Positions 24,217 through 36,546 of a DNA stretch of 64,000 bases are shown here, piece after piece. The translations under genes were made by a program, and so were the position numbers. The notes under the pieces are model-generated. The model was not told the origin of the DNA. It searched no databases and worked only from the letters and a program-made list of their open reading frames with translations. This DNA is from Lunularia cruciata (Eukaryota; Streptophyta; Marchantiopsida; Lunulariales; Lunulariaceae), in the NCBI GenBank assembly GCA_948567375.1, contig OX419756.1, positions 63,440,333 through 63,504,332 on the forward strand, read 5' to 3'. Within the stretch, counting starts at the first letter, position 1, and every line of letters begins with the position of its first letter.

Positions 24217-27200
24217 TTAACCAAGGCGAGCTGCCATCAAACCCCCTTCCTCCAAGTCAGGTTCACCTGAGGCGAGGTCATATGGATCTTCGTCTTCAAC
24301 ATCCACCTCGTAGCATTCCAAGTAATTAACTTGGACTTCGTCTTTGGATTTGTCTGAGGACGAAGATGATGAGTCTTCGGATTTGTCCTCCTCTTCTGAC
24401 AAACTTGTTTCCCCAAGATGGGGAACCTTTGTCCAACTCACAGTCATCAGCTTCTGATCTTTGGACGAAATGTCCTTGGATCTCAACTTGTGCTGATGCC
24501 AATCCACCACAACTTGGGCACTGTACAACCAAGGTCTGCCGATCATCAGAGGGTAACCAATTTTTGTCACTAGTTGCAACACGATGTAATTCAATTTGAA
24601 GGGTACCCCTCCAATGATCGTGGTAATGTTTGACAGCATGCCCAATGGCTGTCTCCTGGTTTGGTCTGCAAACTTCAACACTCGGGGTGTTGGTTCAAAT
24701 GTGTGGTACCTGAGTCGATTTGGAGTATCTTTGGTCATGACATTTACACCAGACCCAGAGTCAATGGGTATCAATGTGATCATGCACCCTGCAATCTCCG
24801 CGTCTACCTCGGGAGATCCCAAATCTTCTTGTTCAATACAATAAATAGCAGGCAGGTCCTTCTTTGACATCGACCTTACCTTCTTGAGGGCCAAATTCAA
24901 CTGTCTCTTGTACAGCTTGTTATCTTCCCACAACTGCTTGAATGTAACGTTGGCATTTGTAGTGGCCAGATCTGCTACAATATCATATTGGGGAACTCCT
25001 CCCAATTTGACCGTCTTTGCTTTTGGCTTTGGGTCCGAAGTCTCTCCATGTTCCCTTTTGACTTTGGGACGCTTCAAAATGGTGACGGGCTTGCTGATGG
25101 CCTTGACCCAAGGTTCCTTGGGTTGGCCCACCTCGGCTTGGATCAGACCCTTTACTTTGGATTGGATGTCCGCCGGAAAAACTGGAGACCTCGTCTTTGT
25201 CTCCTCTTCCAAACTCAATTCCCAAGTCCTGAGTAGTGCCTCCTTTAGTTCTTTCTGCAAGGATTTAGCTTTAGCTTTTGCAAGGATCTTTTCCTCCTTG
25301 GCAGAAAGAATTGCTTTTGGGCACAGTCTCTTTGCCTTTTGGGAAGACGACGAGGTCGTACTCAATTCTTTGGGATCATGATTCTTCTTGCTGGAGCATG
25401 TCTCAACCTTCAAAATTTCAAGGTCCGGCCATTCTCCTTCCGAGGCCGGACTTCCCTCTTGAGATCTTTCTTCCTCAAGAGTGATACAATTTACATTCAT
25501 ATCCCCCTTTGGCTGAAGTGCTGCACGCTCAGCGGGAGTCTGTACATACTTTACAGGCGGCTTCGGGTTCGGTGGGTGAGGACATTGGTTGCCCGTATGC
25601 CCCGATCCCTTACAATTTCCGCACAGGGGAACATACCCAATTTGCCTTCTTGGCTTGGGACTGTTTGGAGACCAATGTCCCATCGAGCCACAATTATAAT
25701 AGGCTCCGGGTGCAACATTTTGAGGCCAATTTTGGTTGCTCATCGGTGGTCTCCGTGGAGGAGCATTGAGGTTATACTCCCGAGGTCCAAACCTTGGACC
25801 TTGATGCGATGTGCTCACTTGAGGCTGTACCTCCTGAGTGTGGTACACAGCCTCCTCGTCCTCGTCTTGGTTCCATCCCGGAACCCAATCAATTTGCTGC
25901 ACTGCAAATGCATTACAAGTATTGCATTCTGTGTTGGCATGGCCGGATTTGCCACATGCGGTGCACCACACATTAGATCATCCAAATGCTGGGGCCTTTC
26001 TTCGGTCCTTGGCCCCAATCATCTGGATCTTGAAATCCAAAAACTCCTTGATGAGGGCATCCAACTTTGTATCCGCCTTATGTACACTCTTAGCTAGAGG
26101 AGTCACTGGTTTCTTGCCTCCATGTCTTCTGACTCGTCTTGGCTTTGATTCTTCTTCGGATTCCGAAGAAGAGCTCGAAGACGTAGCGGATTTGTCCGAA
26201 GAAGGGGAAGTGCTGCACAAAGCTCTACTTCTGGGCTTCTTGCCTTTCTTCTCCCAATTTCTCCGGTTACTGGCAGAATGAGAGTGAGCCGCTTCATAAC
26301 AAGCAACATGTTTGAGTACTTTGTCCAGGGAAGTTACATTCCTCTCCCTGGCAAAGATTTGTATCTCTTGTGAAAGGCCCCCAAGGAACCAGGTAATGGC
26401 TTGGGCATCGAATTAACCCACCACCCCCGATTGCTTGGGAACTCGGATCAGTAATGCCATGAACCGCTCAGAGTAGTCTCTCAACTTCTCCTTCTTTCCT
26501 TGGTCCAAATCGTTGAGTGCCACAAAGACACTCGTGTTGTAATCAACCTCTCGGAATCGTTCCAAGAAGTTGTTTCTCAAGTCTGCCTAGTCCGCTGGTA
26601 CAAACCCTTTCTGGGTCACATGGGTGTACTAGCTCCGAGCTTTCTTGCGGAGCAAACTTGGGAAAATTCTCAATTGATCCGCCGAGTCATGCTCCTTGTT
26701 AGCAAAGGAGATGACTTTGAATTCTTTGATGAATTCATCGGGGTCTTTGTCTTGCTCTGTCCCCTTGTACTTCTGATAGGCGTGTCAGGTGACAAGCAGC
26801 GAAGCCATCATTTGATGCAATGGGATTGGTTGAGGTAATGTGGAACTTGACGGAATTGAAGGATTGGCTGGAATTGATGCCGTGTTGTCAGCCTAGGGAT
26901 TCCAATTTGTCAAATTCAAGGTAAGGTCTTCTTTGACAATTTCTGCTATGAGGGTGTCGACTTCAACCGAGTAGAAGATTCAGGATCAACACCTTCGATG
27001 GGTTCTTCAAAATTCCTTCGGGACAACCGAGGAACCGTTTGTAGAAGATGTTGATACTCGTCTTCAGCAAGTGTCCATGCTGTCTTTTCTCGAACAAAGT
27101 TCTTCAAGGAAACAACTTCCTTTACAGCTCTAGGGGAAGTCGGTGTACTGGGCCGCAATGCATATGTTTGCCCACTCGATTCTTTCTTCTTCTTAGAAGA

Positions 27201-27413
27201 AGAGGGAGATGCAAAGCAGCCTTGCCAACCGCCTTCGTGTTTCTTGTGGTCAAGTTCTTGCAGGGCTTCTTGCACTTTGTGAAGGAGTTGAAAATCCAAC
27301 GCCTCTTGTTCAGTTCCATCGACAGTGGATGGAACTTTCAAATGTTTGTCTTCTTCACGCTGAAGTGCTCGTCTTTGAGCTCTCTCTTCCCATTTTTCTC
27401 TCAATGCAGACAT
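24217..27413 (-). pseudogene. C1 gag-protease
   Basis: The N-terminal gag part is open at 26946-27413 (MSALREKWEERAQRR, basic and helical). The capsid region 26220-26946 is broken into several frames. The segment 24217-25971 (584 codons) is open and carries two intact zinc knuckles CX2CX4HX4C (CTACGKSGHANTEC and CGNCKGSGHTGNQC), a decayed third (YYNCGSMGHWSPNS, two ligands lost) and a retroviral-type aspartic protease with active site IDSGSGVN and MIGRPWL downstream. A TGA at about 25972-25977 separates it from the upstream frame that ends in KAPAFG. The 3' end reads MAARLG before the RT frame. Products would be the nucleocapsid-like Gag and a protease. Confidence 0.85.
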
Positions 27414-27476
27414 TCATATTGCGTTGATACCCAATTTCCAATTTGGCTTTGTATTATTCCACTTCTGAGATTTGTA

Positions 27477-27493
27477 TCCCAGCAGCGGCGCCA
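27477..27493 (-). other. Primer-binding site of C1
   Basis: Minus strand TGGCGCCGCTGCTGGGA, 7 bases after the 5' LTR. It resembles the tRNA-Asp type site known from plant Athila/Tat elements, with changes in the middle. It marks the junction of 5' LTR and internal region and confirms the orientation. Confidence 0.85.
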
Positions 27494-27500
27494 AAAATCA

Positions 27501-30500
27501 TGTGACAACCCGGCAAATATCACTTTTGCGGTAATTGGGTAAGTAAAGTTCGTTCCTGCAGAGATACAAGTCAGAATTGGTCAAATATGAAGCAAAGTAA
27601 CAATTTTGTTCTTCTTGGTTGCGTCTTTAATCTCTCAAGTAGAAACCACACCCAAAAGAGAGTAACAAGCACTGATTTGCTGTCTTGTCACAAATTCACA
27701 CTTCTTAATCACAACTCCATCAAATCTTTCCAAACAATCTTGATTGTGATGATTTAGGCTCTCCCAAAAACGGCACTTCATTGCAAAACGACTTCACCTC
27801 AAAATTGTGTTCCACCCCTCCACTGAAGGCACAACTTCCTCGATCAAAATTGCTTCACATCAACTTTGCACTGCACTCACAAATGTAGAATACTACCAAC
27901 ACTACAATTCCTCTCAGATCTATCAAGGCATTGCTTTGATTGCACTTCACTCAAGATCAAATACACTGAATGAAGATCAAGGCTATGGAATCCAACATCC
28001 AACAAACACTCTGACTTGCACTTCAAATTTCTCCAAACACTCACAAACACAAGTACAACGTTGATACTCAGAATCAAGCTCAAGCAACGAGCACTGCTTC
28101 ACAGCAGTTTGCTTTATCTATTCTCAGAAATAATGAGCACTGAAAAACATGATACTGCGAATGCCACTCTTAAATAGTGAAGCAATCGACAATTTTAACA
28201 ACTATACCGTTCTACAAAAACTGTTCTAACCTGCAGATCCAAAATGACAATGCACGTCTTCATATCTGCCTCTTCAAATCTCAAATCTGTTACTAATCCG
28301 ATCCGATGTCTACTTCTTCTTTGGCTTTCAAACCCGAACCTGAAGTAATTTTACTTTCTAATATTCTGTCCTCGGGTTTCATAATTCCTACTTCCTCTAC
28401 TAGATCTAACAATTCTCTTTCTTGATCTGAAATATCACTAATGGGTAATCTATCTAACTCCTTATCTCCTGACCCACTCTTCTCTAATGTCTCTGATGGT
28501 AACTCCAAAGACATTTGGACTCCTATGTTATCTACTTTGGGTTTTGCTTCAACACCTTTCCGAAGTTTTTCTAGCTCTATTTTCACTGAGTCTAATCTAA
28601 TTGAAATGTTATCCTCTACCTCTAATATCTTCCTATCTACACGAGTTCTCAATTTGATCAGCAAGGCATTCATCTCGGTGTCTTTCGCTTGTCTCTTGCA
28701 CCAACAACTTTAACTCGTGTCGTGCTTCTTCAATTCGAACGCTGGCTTCTGTACTTAATATCGCATTCATCTGGAGGACAATTTCCTTTATTGGCTCCAA
28801 TCATGTCTTCCTTTCTTGTTCCTGATCTGCAAGCCATTCCTCTCTGTACATTGCCAATTCTTCCTTGAATTTGGCCTTCACCGTCTCCTTCTCCTTCTCC
28901 TTCTGAACTACTTTCTCCTCCTGATTACAAAGTAATTCTTGCAATCGGTCTTCTTCTCTATACCTTGTAGCCAACTCTCTTTGCCATAGTTGCTTCTTCT
29001 CCTCCATACTCTCCATCACTCTATTGAGTTCTTGATCTTTTGCTGCTACCCTTGCCATAGCATGGATAAGTTGTACTCTTGAATCAACAAATTGCTGCTT
29101 CAAGATTTTGTATTTAGCTACCTGTCTTTCCCTTGCTATGTCACTCTTCCTCGCAAGATCCTCTCGATAGCTTACTTCCCTCTTCAGGTCTTCAATTACC
29201 TGACTTCTCTCTACTGCCTCCGCTTGCAGTACTTCTCTCTCCTCCTCACCTCGGGTTATACCTCTCTTCAACTCTGAGTTCTCTTCTTCTAATCTCGATA
29301 AGACCTGCAAAACAGTCTTCACCTCTGGACAAGTTGACTGAATCTCCTTCTTCTTGTACTCCAACTTCACCAACAAGGGGCACACTATCTCGCGCAGGTA
29401 CTCCACTCTATCACTGGCAACTACTTCCTCCTGCGGAGTGGTCTCTCTTCTCACTTCGTGTTCTCCCGATACTTGTCTTCTTCTCTGGAGTCTTTGTATC
29501 GGAATCGACGCCTCACTGCCCAAGCTTTCTTCTACCTCTTCCTTCCCTCTACCTGGCTCCGCTTCACACTTTGCCTTACGTGGTGAGCAAACTCCTCGCT
29601 GTACTGCGATCTTCTTCTCCGCTGGCACCGGTACTTTGTCCTCCAGTGCTATGTTGTCTTTGGCTTCCAACTTGGCTTGCACTTCTTCGTATTCTTCAGC
29701 TGCTGGCACCGAAGTCATCTCTCCTCCTTCTTCACCATCACTGCTCGTATCTCCGCTCTGCAGTGTTAGCTTAGGTTCCTCTTCATGATCTGAGTCCTCC
29801 GTTTTGAGCTCGGCCTTGCCTTTTGAGTCTTCATCTTCTGACTCAATTACCACCATTCCTCGCCTTGGGTTACTTCTCTGCATCTTCCGAGGTTTCTTAC
29901 TTTCTTTGGCTTCTCCTTGCCGACTCCTCTTCTTTGCGGTGTACTCACTACGACCTCCACGTTCTTCCTTGTCTTCGCGTAGTAGTCGTCCGTGCTCCGG
30001 ATTTCAAGTTTATATTACTGCTCCTTGACATCGATCTCCTTTTGCACATTGGATGGAAATGCGACACCATCCAAGTCTGCTCTGCCAAGTTCAGCAAATT
30101 TAGCCCGAGGTAGAAGTGTGTTGCAAACGGCACAATGTAGTGTGGATGCAACTTATCCCGCAAATTCCACACCATCTGCCTTGTTCTCCCGTGAAAACAC
30201 CTCGCCCAATTGATTGGTTCTCTTGCCAACAACTTATGGAAGAACACTGCTTGGTGTTTCATCACATAAGTCGTTCTCTCCGGCTTCAAGATCGCCATGA
30301 GAGCACTCACGATCCCTCTCCTCACTTGATCCTTGTAACTCTCAACTTTGTACCCATTCTTTGTTCTTTTTGACGAGAAGGCATCTCTCACCTCTTGAGT
30401 CTCTTGGGCTATCTCTCCTTTCCCCAAGAACGTGGATCCCTGCTCCAAGCCTGCCTCCTTCCCGAGTCTCCAATCCGACTCTGTCCATCGAGCCAGATTT

Positions 30501-30988
30501 CCTCTCTTCCCTTCTTCCTCGGTCCATCAAGACACTTACTCTCAATGATTTCTATGAAGGATAATTACTTGACATTTTGTCATTGCAGTTCCGATTTTTA
30601 TAGAGTTGCGCTCCTTTGTCTTTCATTGCTTTGAGTTTATACCACAAAATCACACCTCCGGCATGCACTTGTCACTGTCAATCAACCTTCGCGTGTATGG
30701 GCCGCCAGTTTTAAAACGGCCCCTTCTTGAATTTCTTGCCCCGATGAAAGGTTGTTAGATTGTCTTTGCCTCGGGTTGAGCTCCCCCCGATCCAAAGACA
30801 ATTTACTTCAGATTGTATGCTGATGGGGCATTTCCGAGCACTTTGCCTTATGACCCAAAGTCACTTTACTTTGGGTTTCATCCTGAAGACTCTTTTCTTT
30901 GCCTTCTTCGGCCATACAGGCGCAATTCGACTTCTCTGTACACTTCTTCTTTTTTATTTTGAGAAAAACAAAAAATGTGAGCACCACA
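27501..30988 (-). repeat. C1 5' LTR (3488 bp)
   Basis: Plus-strand termini are TGTGACAACCC at 27501 and GAGCACCACA at 30988. Relative to the 3' LTR it lacks about 262 bp at about 30555, which removes the N-terminus of the LTR ORF but leaves the TATA box (about 30595-30602) in place. Any transcript from this promoter would have a first ATG followed by only a few codons. Confidence 0.92.
28293..30575 (-). pseudogene. LTR-encoded ORF, N-terminally deleted copy in C1 5' LTR
   Basis: From the ATG at 30575 only MSSNYPS is read before a stop, because a deletion removes the following 80-90 codons. Downstream frames 29948-30448, 28801-29883 (360 codons of linker and coiled coil) and 28293-28673 (tail, VDIGSD and TAG) remain. 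Frameshifts lie near 29940 and 28690. The coiled-coil part is still close to the open S4 copy. Confidence 0.8.
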
Positions 30989-31307
30989 GGGGTGGAACAC
31001 AATTTTGAGGTGAAGTCGTTTTGCAGTGAAGTGCCGTTTTTGGGAGAGCCTGAATCATCACAATCAAGATTGTTTGGAAAGAATTGAAGGAGTTGTGATT
31101 AAGGAGTGTTAATTCATGACAAGACTATGAGTGAGTGCTTGTTACTCTCTTCTAGGTGTGGTGTCTACCTGAGAGACTAAAGAAGAACTCAAGAAGAACT
31201 GAAATTGTTACTTTGCTTTGTATTTGACCAATTCTGACTTGTATCTCTACGGGAACGAACTTTACTTACCCAATTACTGCAAAAGTTATATTTGCCGGGT
31301 TGTCACA

Positions 31308-31621
31308 AGAATTGATACTTAAAATTAAGCTCAAACAACAAGCACTGCTTCACAACACTTTGATTTATCTATTTTCAGAAGTTTGAGCACTAAACAACAT
31401 ATGACTACAAATGCCACCTTTAAATACTAAAGCAATCGACAGTTATTAACAACTATACCGTTCTATAATAACTTCTAACCTGCAAATCCAAAATGACAAT
31501 GCACCTCTTCATATCTGCCTGTTCAAATCTCAAAATTGTTACTACTCCAATCCAATGTCTACTTCTTCCTTGGCTTCCAATCCCAAAGTAACTCCACTCA
31601 CTACTCTATCCTTGGGTTTCA
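31308..31621 (-). repeat. Family C LTR fragment S2, continuation
   Basis: This continues the LTR interrupted at 14152. It begins with the duplicated AGAAT and carries on with the segment that in other copies lies between the U5 end and the ORF stop. It includes the first bases of the ORF tail. At 31622 it is replaced by the start of a C' LTR in the opposite orientation, so about 2.9 kb of this LTR are missing. Confidence 0.8.
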
Positions 31622-34369
31622 TGTGGTGTACACATTTTTTGTTTTTTTCCTATTTATTAGCATTTGGGAGAAGAAGTAAGCAAAGAAAGCTGAATTGCAA
31701 AAGAAAGAATGGACGGGAGTGTCTTCGGAGGAAATCCAAAGAAGTCTACTTTGGATCTGATGATGGAGGTACTCAAGAGAGGAGTACAAAGAAAGAGGTC
31801 CAAAGAGCATCATCTTTGGATCAAGAAGCAAAAGCCGATACAAAGACCGTCTAAAATTCTTGGTATGTGGAAAGAAAGTACACTTCAAGAAATGGAGGAG
31901 GCAGAAGAAGCATGTCTTGATAGTGATAGGACATCAACGTGCAAAAGAAGGGGAAGTCGATTTTGGGATCTACTGAAGAATTACTGCAATTTGGGGTAAT
32001 ATAAAATTGCAATTGTGTAGGGACAAGTTGAATATGCCAAGTAGATTTCCAATCCCCCTAAGTAGTTGTCCTATAGTAATGCATGTCAGGAAGCCAATTG
32101 AGAGTGAAATTTTCCAAAATCTAGAAAAGGTTAGAGTGTCTTGTCCAGGAGAAGGAAAAGTTTGCTAGTGCCAAAGAACAAGAGAGCAGATCATGGCAAA
32201 GAAGGCTACAAATGCTTTGGCAATGCAAAGTTTCACAATTTGTAGGTTGGACATTGGAGCAAGAATTGAAGTCTTGAATAGACTTTGTATTACTTTCTTA
32301 GCATGGAACTGGAACTTTAGTTTCCTAGGAGTCATGGCCAAGATAACTGCCAATAATTGTGAGGAAGGCCCCAAAGTCGAGGAGAGAGAGGAAATCCGGC
32401 TTGATGGACTGAGTCAGATTGGAGGTTAGTGTTGGGAAAGGAAGCAAGAGAGCCAACGGGGATCACCTTCTATTGAAGTGTGATGCTACAGAGGAGACGT
32501 TGGAGATACAGAATTTGTTCTTTGCTCCGCGTACAATGAATGGTTACAAGGTGGAGTCCTATCGGGACGCAATTAAACAAAGTATTGTGGGGACGATAAT
32601 GGCCATGTTCAAACCAGAACAAATGACTTATGTGAACATGCAACAGGCGGTCTTTTTCCACCAAATTTTTGCAAGAGTGAAGGTGAATTGTGCAAAGTGT
32701 TTTCACCAACAAACAAGGCAGATGGTGGTCAATTGGAGGACAGGTTTGCCTCCACATTATTTTGCACCATTTGTAACAAACTTCTAATTTGGGTTGAACT
32801 TGCTAACAGCAGAGGAGAGGCATTGCATGGTGTCACATTTCCATCCTAATTTGAGACGAGAAGTGGATGAAGAAGAGCAACAATATATGGCAAACCTACG
32901 AGCCAATGATGATCACTTCTTGAGGACGGGACAATGGAAGATGGAGGAAGGCACAAACCCAAAGAAGAAGAAGTGCAGTAAACCCAAAGAAGCAAAGTCA
33001 CCTCCAACACAAAGGAAGACCCGAAGACTGGTTATGCAGAGTAAGAAGATGGTGAAAGAAGCACTGTCGGAAATTGAGTATGAAGGGGAGACAAAGTCTC
33101 AAGGAGAGGACTCAAAAGAAGACAAACTCACTTTACAAGTGAGGAATCCGGAAGCAAGAGTGAGGGGGAACACGAGGTTCAACAATCAATTGGAGTGGGT
33201 GAAGCTTGTCATGCAAAGATTGACACAATGTACCAAGAAAGACAAATCATTGCGTAGCCTTGGTTGTGGAAGAGAAGGGGGCTGAAAGACAAAAGGACTC
33301 CCTTGTAGGGCCAAGTTTAGTAGGTTAGGAAGAAGGAAGCTTAAAAGTAGTGTCTCTCAAGATACTAAGATTGTGACTTTGGCAGAAGGAGCTGATGGAA
33401 GAGGCAAAGTACAAAGATGGGGCTGAGGACAAAGAGAACTTTGGTGGAATACAATATCTATCAAAGGTTGTCACTCCATCGTTGGAACTATTGAAGGAGC
33501 ACCAGAAGGTAATTCCCCAAGATTGTATGCAGGTGACAAATGAGTTGCAGGTGGTGAAGTATCTATTGGTTGAAGTGAAGGGTTTGCAAGAGTGTGTAAC
33601 CCAAAGAGACAAGGAAGTTGAAGAACTTCGGGTGGATGCAGTCTTGAAGAAGCAGACTTTCAAGAAGTTGTAAGCAAGTTTTGAGTCAAGAGGTAAGGAA
33701 ATGCAAAAGCAAGCCAAAGAATTGAAAGTGCAGGCAATTTTGCTAACCAAGATGAAAGAGGAGGTCAGTGATGTGCGCATCAAGAGTATTCATGTGAAGA
33801 CAATTGCTGCAATAATGGAGCAGGAGTTAGAAAGCTTGAGGAAGAGTGCAGCCGGGAAGGATCAAGCATGGCAGAGAGAGTTGGCAGTCAGGCATTGAGA
33901 AGAAGAAAGATTGCACGAGCTAGTACAAAGTGCTGAGTTATAGAGTTCACAATATGCGGAAGAGAAGAAGATGCTTGCTGCTGAGTACAAAGATGAGTTG
34001 AAGACAGAGCTCAAGGTTATGAGTTGGAATCAGTAGGAGAAGTTGCAGGAAAGTTGCAAGCAATCTTGAGCATAGAGGCTGAAGGAAGGTTGGAAGAAGC
34101 ATGTCTTCACAAGTTAAAAAGTTGCTTGTGCATGAAACTTGGAAGAGGAAAGCCAAAGATGTGGATATGAACACTTTACTGATCCGATTAAGGGAGCAAG
34201 TAGATTGGAATATGTTAGAAGTAGGAGACAATGTTAGTCTCAGATTAGATTTAGTCAAGTCCAAGTTAGAGAGAATCAGAAGTAGTGTGACAGAGGAGAG
34301 GAAGTCCGATGTTGCAAAAGTAGGAATTCAGGTGTCATCGGACTTATTATTAGAGACATTAGAGAAGAG
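31622..34369 (+). repeat. Subfamily C' LTR, 5' part, plus orientation
   Basis: It begins TGTGGTGTACACA at 31622, a diverged version of the family C terminus, and carries the diverged LTR ORF. The sequence jumps at about 34370, in the middle of the ORF tail, to gag-pol sequence in the opposite orientation. The last 150 bases of a C-type LTR in plus orientation appear at 37231-37381. No matching target duplication is seen (TTTCA left, TAAGA right). Confidence 0.7.
32193..34369 (+). pseudogene. LTR-encoded ORF, diverged C' copy
   Basis: The frame starts MAKKATNALAMQSFT and aligns with the globular region of the C-family protein (CITFLAWNWNFSF matches the S4 segment). The motifs YKVESYRDA, QAVFFHQIFA, CFHQQTRQMV and LPPHYFAPFVTNF keep their order and spacing, and the coiled coil follows at 33395-34370. 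Several stops and frameshifts occur (32428, 32785, 33283, 33670, 33896). Conservation of the globular motifs across clearly diverged copies suggests that this protein was under selection before the copies decayed. Confidence 0.75.
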
Positions 34370-35774
34370 TGTCCAAATTCTTGTGGAATACTTGGCATTT
34401 GATCAATAGACCAGGCAAATACATCATAGAATTCTATAAACAAAGTAGTGTATCCTGCCAACTCCTCCAAAGTGACTGTCTTCAAAATTTTCAGAAATTT
34501 TCCTTTGGTCAAGAGGACATCTTGACAATCATTGAGGTTGATGAATCCTTTGACGTGACTTACTCGGCTTTATCCAAGCCAAGCTGCCATCAAACCCCCT
34601 TCCTCCAAGTCATGTTCACCCAAGGTGAGGTCATATGGGTCTTCGTCTTTTATGTCCACCTTGTAACATCCAAGTAATTGACTTGGACTTTGTCTTCAAA
34701 GTTTTCTGAAGACAAAGACAAAGTGTCTCTGGATTTGTCCTTGTCTTTTGACAAACTTGTTTCCTTGAGACGAGGAACCTTTGTCCAACTCACAGTCACC
34801 AGCTTCTGATCTTACGACAAAATGTCCTTAAACCACAACTTTTGTTAGTGCCAATCCACCACAAATTGGGCACTATACAACAGGGTCTTCTGATCAATAG
34901 TGGGTAACCAATTTTAGTCACTTGTTGCAACAAAATGTAATTCAAATTGAAGGGCACTCCTCCAATGATCGTGGTAATGTTTGACAACATGCCCAATGGC
35001 TGTCTCCTAGTTTGGTCTACAAATTTCAACACTCGGGGTGTTGGCTCAAATGTATGATACCCTAGTCAATTTGCAGTATCTTTGGTCATGACATTCACAT
35101 CGGAACCCAAATCAATGGGTATCAATGTGATCATGCACCCTACAATCTCCATATCAACCTCAAGAGATCCCAGATCCTCTTGTTCAATATGATATATGGT
35201 GGGCAAGTCTTTCTTAGACATCGCCCTTACTTTCTTGAGTGCAGCTGCCTCTTGTACAACTTATTGTCTTCCCATAATTGTTTAAATGTGACCTTTGCAT
35301 TTGTGGTAGCCAAATCTGCTATAATATCATATTAGGGTACTCCCCCTAATTTCACCATCTGTGCTTTTGGCTTCGGGTTTGAAGTCTCTCCATGTTCAAA
35401 TTTGCCTTTGGTTTGCTTTAGGATGGTGATAGGACTACTAGTGGTCCTAACCTGAGGTTCCTTAGGTTGGCTCACCTCGGCTTGTATCAGATTCTTTACT
35501 TTGGATCTGATGTCTGCCAGAAAAACTGGAGGCTTTGACTTCGTCTCTTCCTCCAAACTCAGTTCATGGGTTTTAAGTACCGCTTCCTTGAGCTATTTCT
35601 GCAAGGCTTTAGCTTTGGCTTTTGCAAGGATCTTTTCCTCCTTGGCAGAAAGGATTTACTCTAGGCGTAACCTTTGCGCCTTTCATGAAGACAAGGAGGT
35701 CGTACTCAGTTTCTTGGGATCACGCTACTTCTTGCCGGTGCGCATCTCAACCTTCAAAATTTTGAGGTCCGGCC

Positions 35775-36466
35775 TGTAACACCCATTTGTGCATGTGTGT
35801 GGTATTGTGATATTTAGCTTGGTATTACAAGTACTTAAGAGATATTATTTATATAGAGATAAAGGATAGTTCTATATTAGTCATGGTTAGCTAAATTTAG
35901 TCATAGCTAAGATAGAGGAGACCTTACTTTAGAGGAAGTAGAAAAGATGAGCACCACTATTTTGGATTTTAGTGTGTTGACTTGGTATTATTCCTAGGTG
36001 TTTGGCTTTGAGGAAAGAGTTGAGAACTCTTGGGCCCGCAAGCCTTTTTGTTTTGGATTCTTCTTTAGTCCAAGGATAGCCCATGTGAAGGAATCCTTGA
36101 CTTAGTGGTTGGGTCAAGATAAGACCACATGCTTAGGGGAATATGCCCATGTGAATGGATATTCCTTTCTACTTTTTGACTTCACTTGACTTTAAGTCTA
36201 GTAACTTGAGTTACTATGGTAATTAGTAACTTTGGTACGTAACTATTTCACAAGTATATAAACAAGGGGTGAGGAGGTACTCATCATCCTTTCATTTGCA
36301 ACTATCTCTCTCTCATTGAGTTCTCTAGTGAGCAATGTCTTGAGTCTTGGAGTGTTAGCCTTGGAGGAGTATGATGGAGTTGGGGTTCCTTGCCTTCTTA
36401 GTCCATGGTGCGCTACCATAATAGCCATTAGAGGTCCATCTTGAGTGAGAGACAGGCCGGCTCACA
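35775..36466 (+). mobile_element. Family A solo LTR (plus orientation)
   Basis: It runs TGTAACACCC to GGCTCACA, 692 bp. The flanks are GGCC (35771-35774) and AGCC (36467-36470). C1 at about 25423-25440 has the uninterrupted sequence with a single GGCC, so this is a 4-bp target duplication with one later change. No internal sequence, hence a solo LTR. Confidence 0.92.
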
Positions 36467-36546
36467 AGCCATTCTCCTTCTGAGGCCGGACTTCCTTCTT
36501 GAGGTCTCTGCTCCTCAAGTGTTATACAATTGTCATTAGTCTCACT

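Larger units (their letters stand above)
17619..30988 (-). mobile_element. C1: full-length family C Ty3/gypsy element
   Basis: The 13,370-bp element is flanked by a perfect 5-bp target duplication GGGGT (17614-17618 and 30989-30993). Parts in transcription order (minus strand): 5' LTR 30988-27501, primer-binding site 27493-27477, gag-protease 27413-24217, pol 23941-21626, polypurine tract about 21384-21369, 3' LTR 21368-17619. The LTRs are 3488 and 3750 bp. Gag-pol and both LTR ORFs carry stops or deletions, so it is not autonomous now. It lies within S3, a solo LTR of its own family. Confidence 0.93.
14153..31307 (+). mobile_element. Family C solo LTR S3 (plus orientation), split by element C1
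   Basis: The LTR starts TGTGGTGCCC at 14153 and ends GGGTTGTCACA at 31307. The flanks AGAAT (14148-14152) and AGAAT (31308-31312) are a perfect 5-bp target duplication, so the whole interval behaves as one insertion. Its own sequence is 14153-17618 plus 30989-31307, about 3.78 kb. The rest is element C1, which has its own target duplication GGGGT. This is direct evidence of nesting of one family within itself. Confidence 0.92.

Noticed and set aside
13597-31621. An envelope-like ORF that would make family C an endogenous retrovirus-like element
   Set aside because: No signal peptide, transmembrane segment or env position downstream of pol; the extra ORF is in the LTR and encodes a coiled coil.
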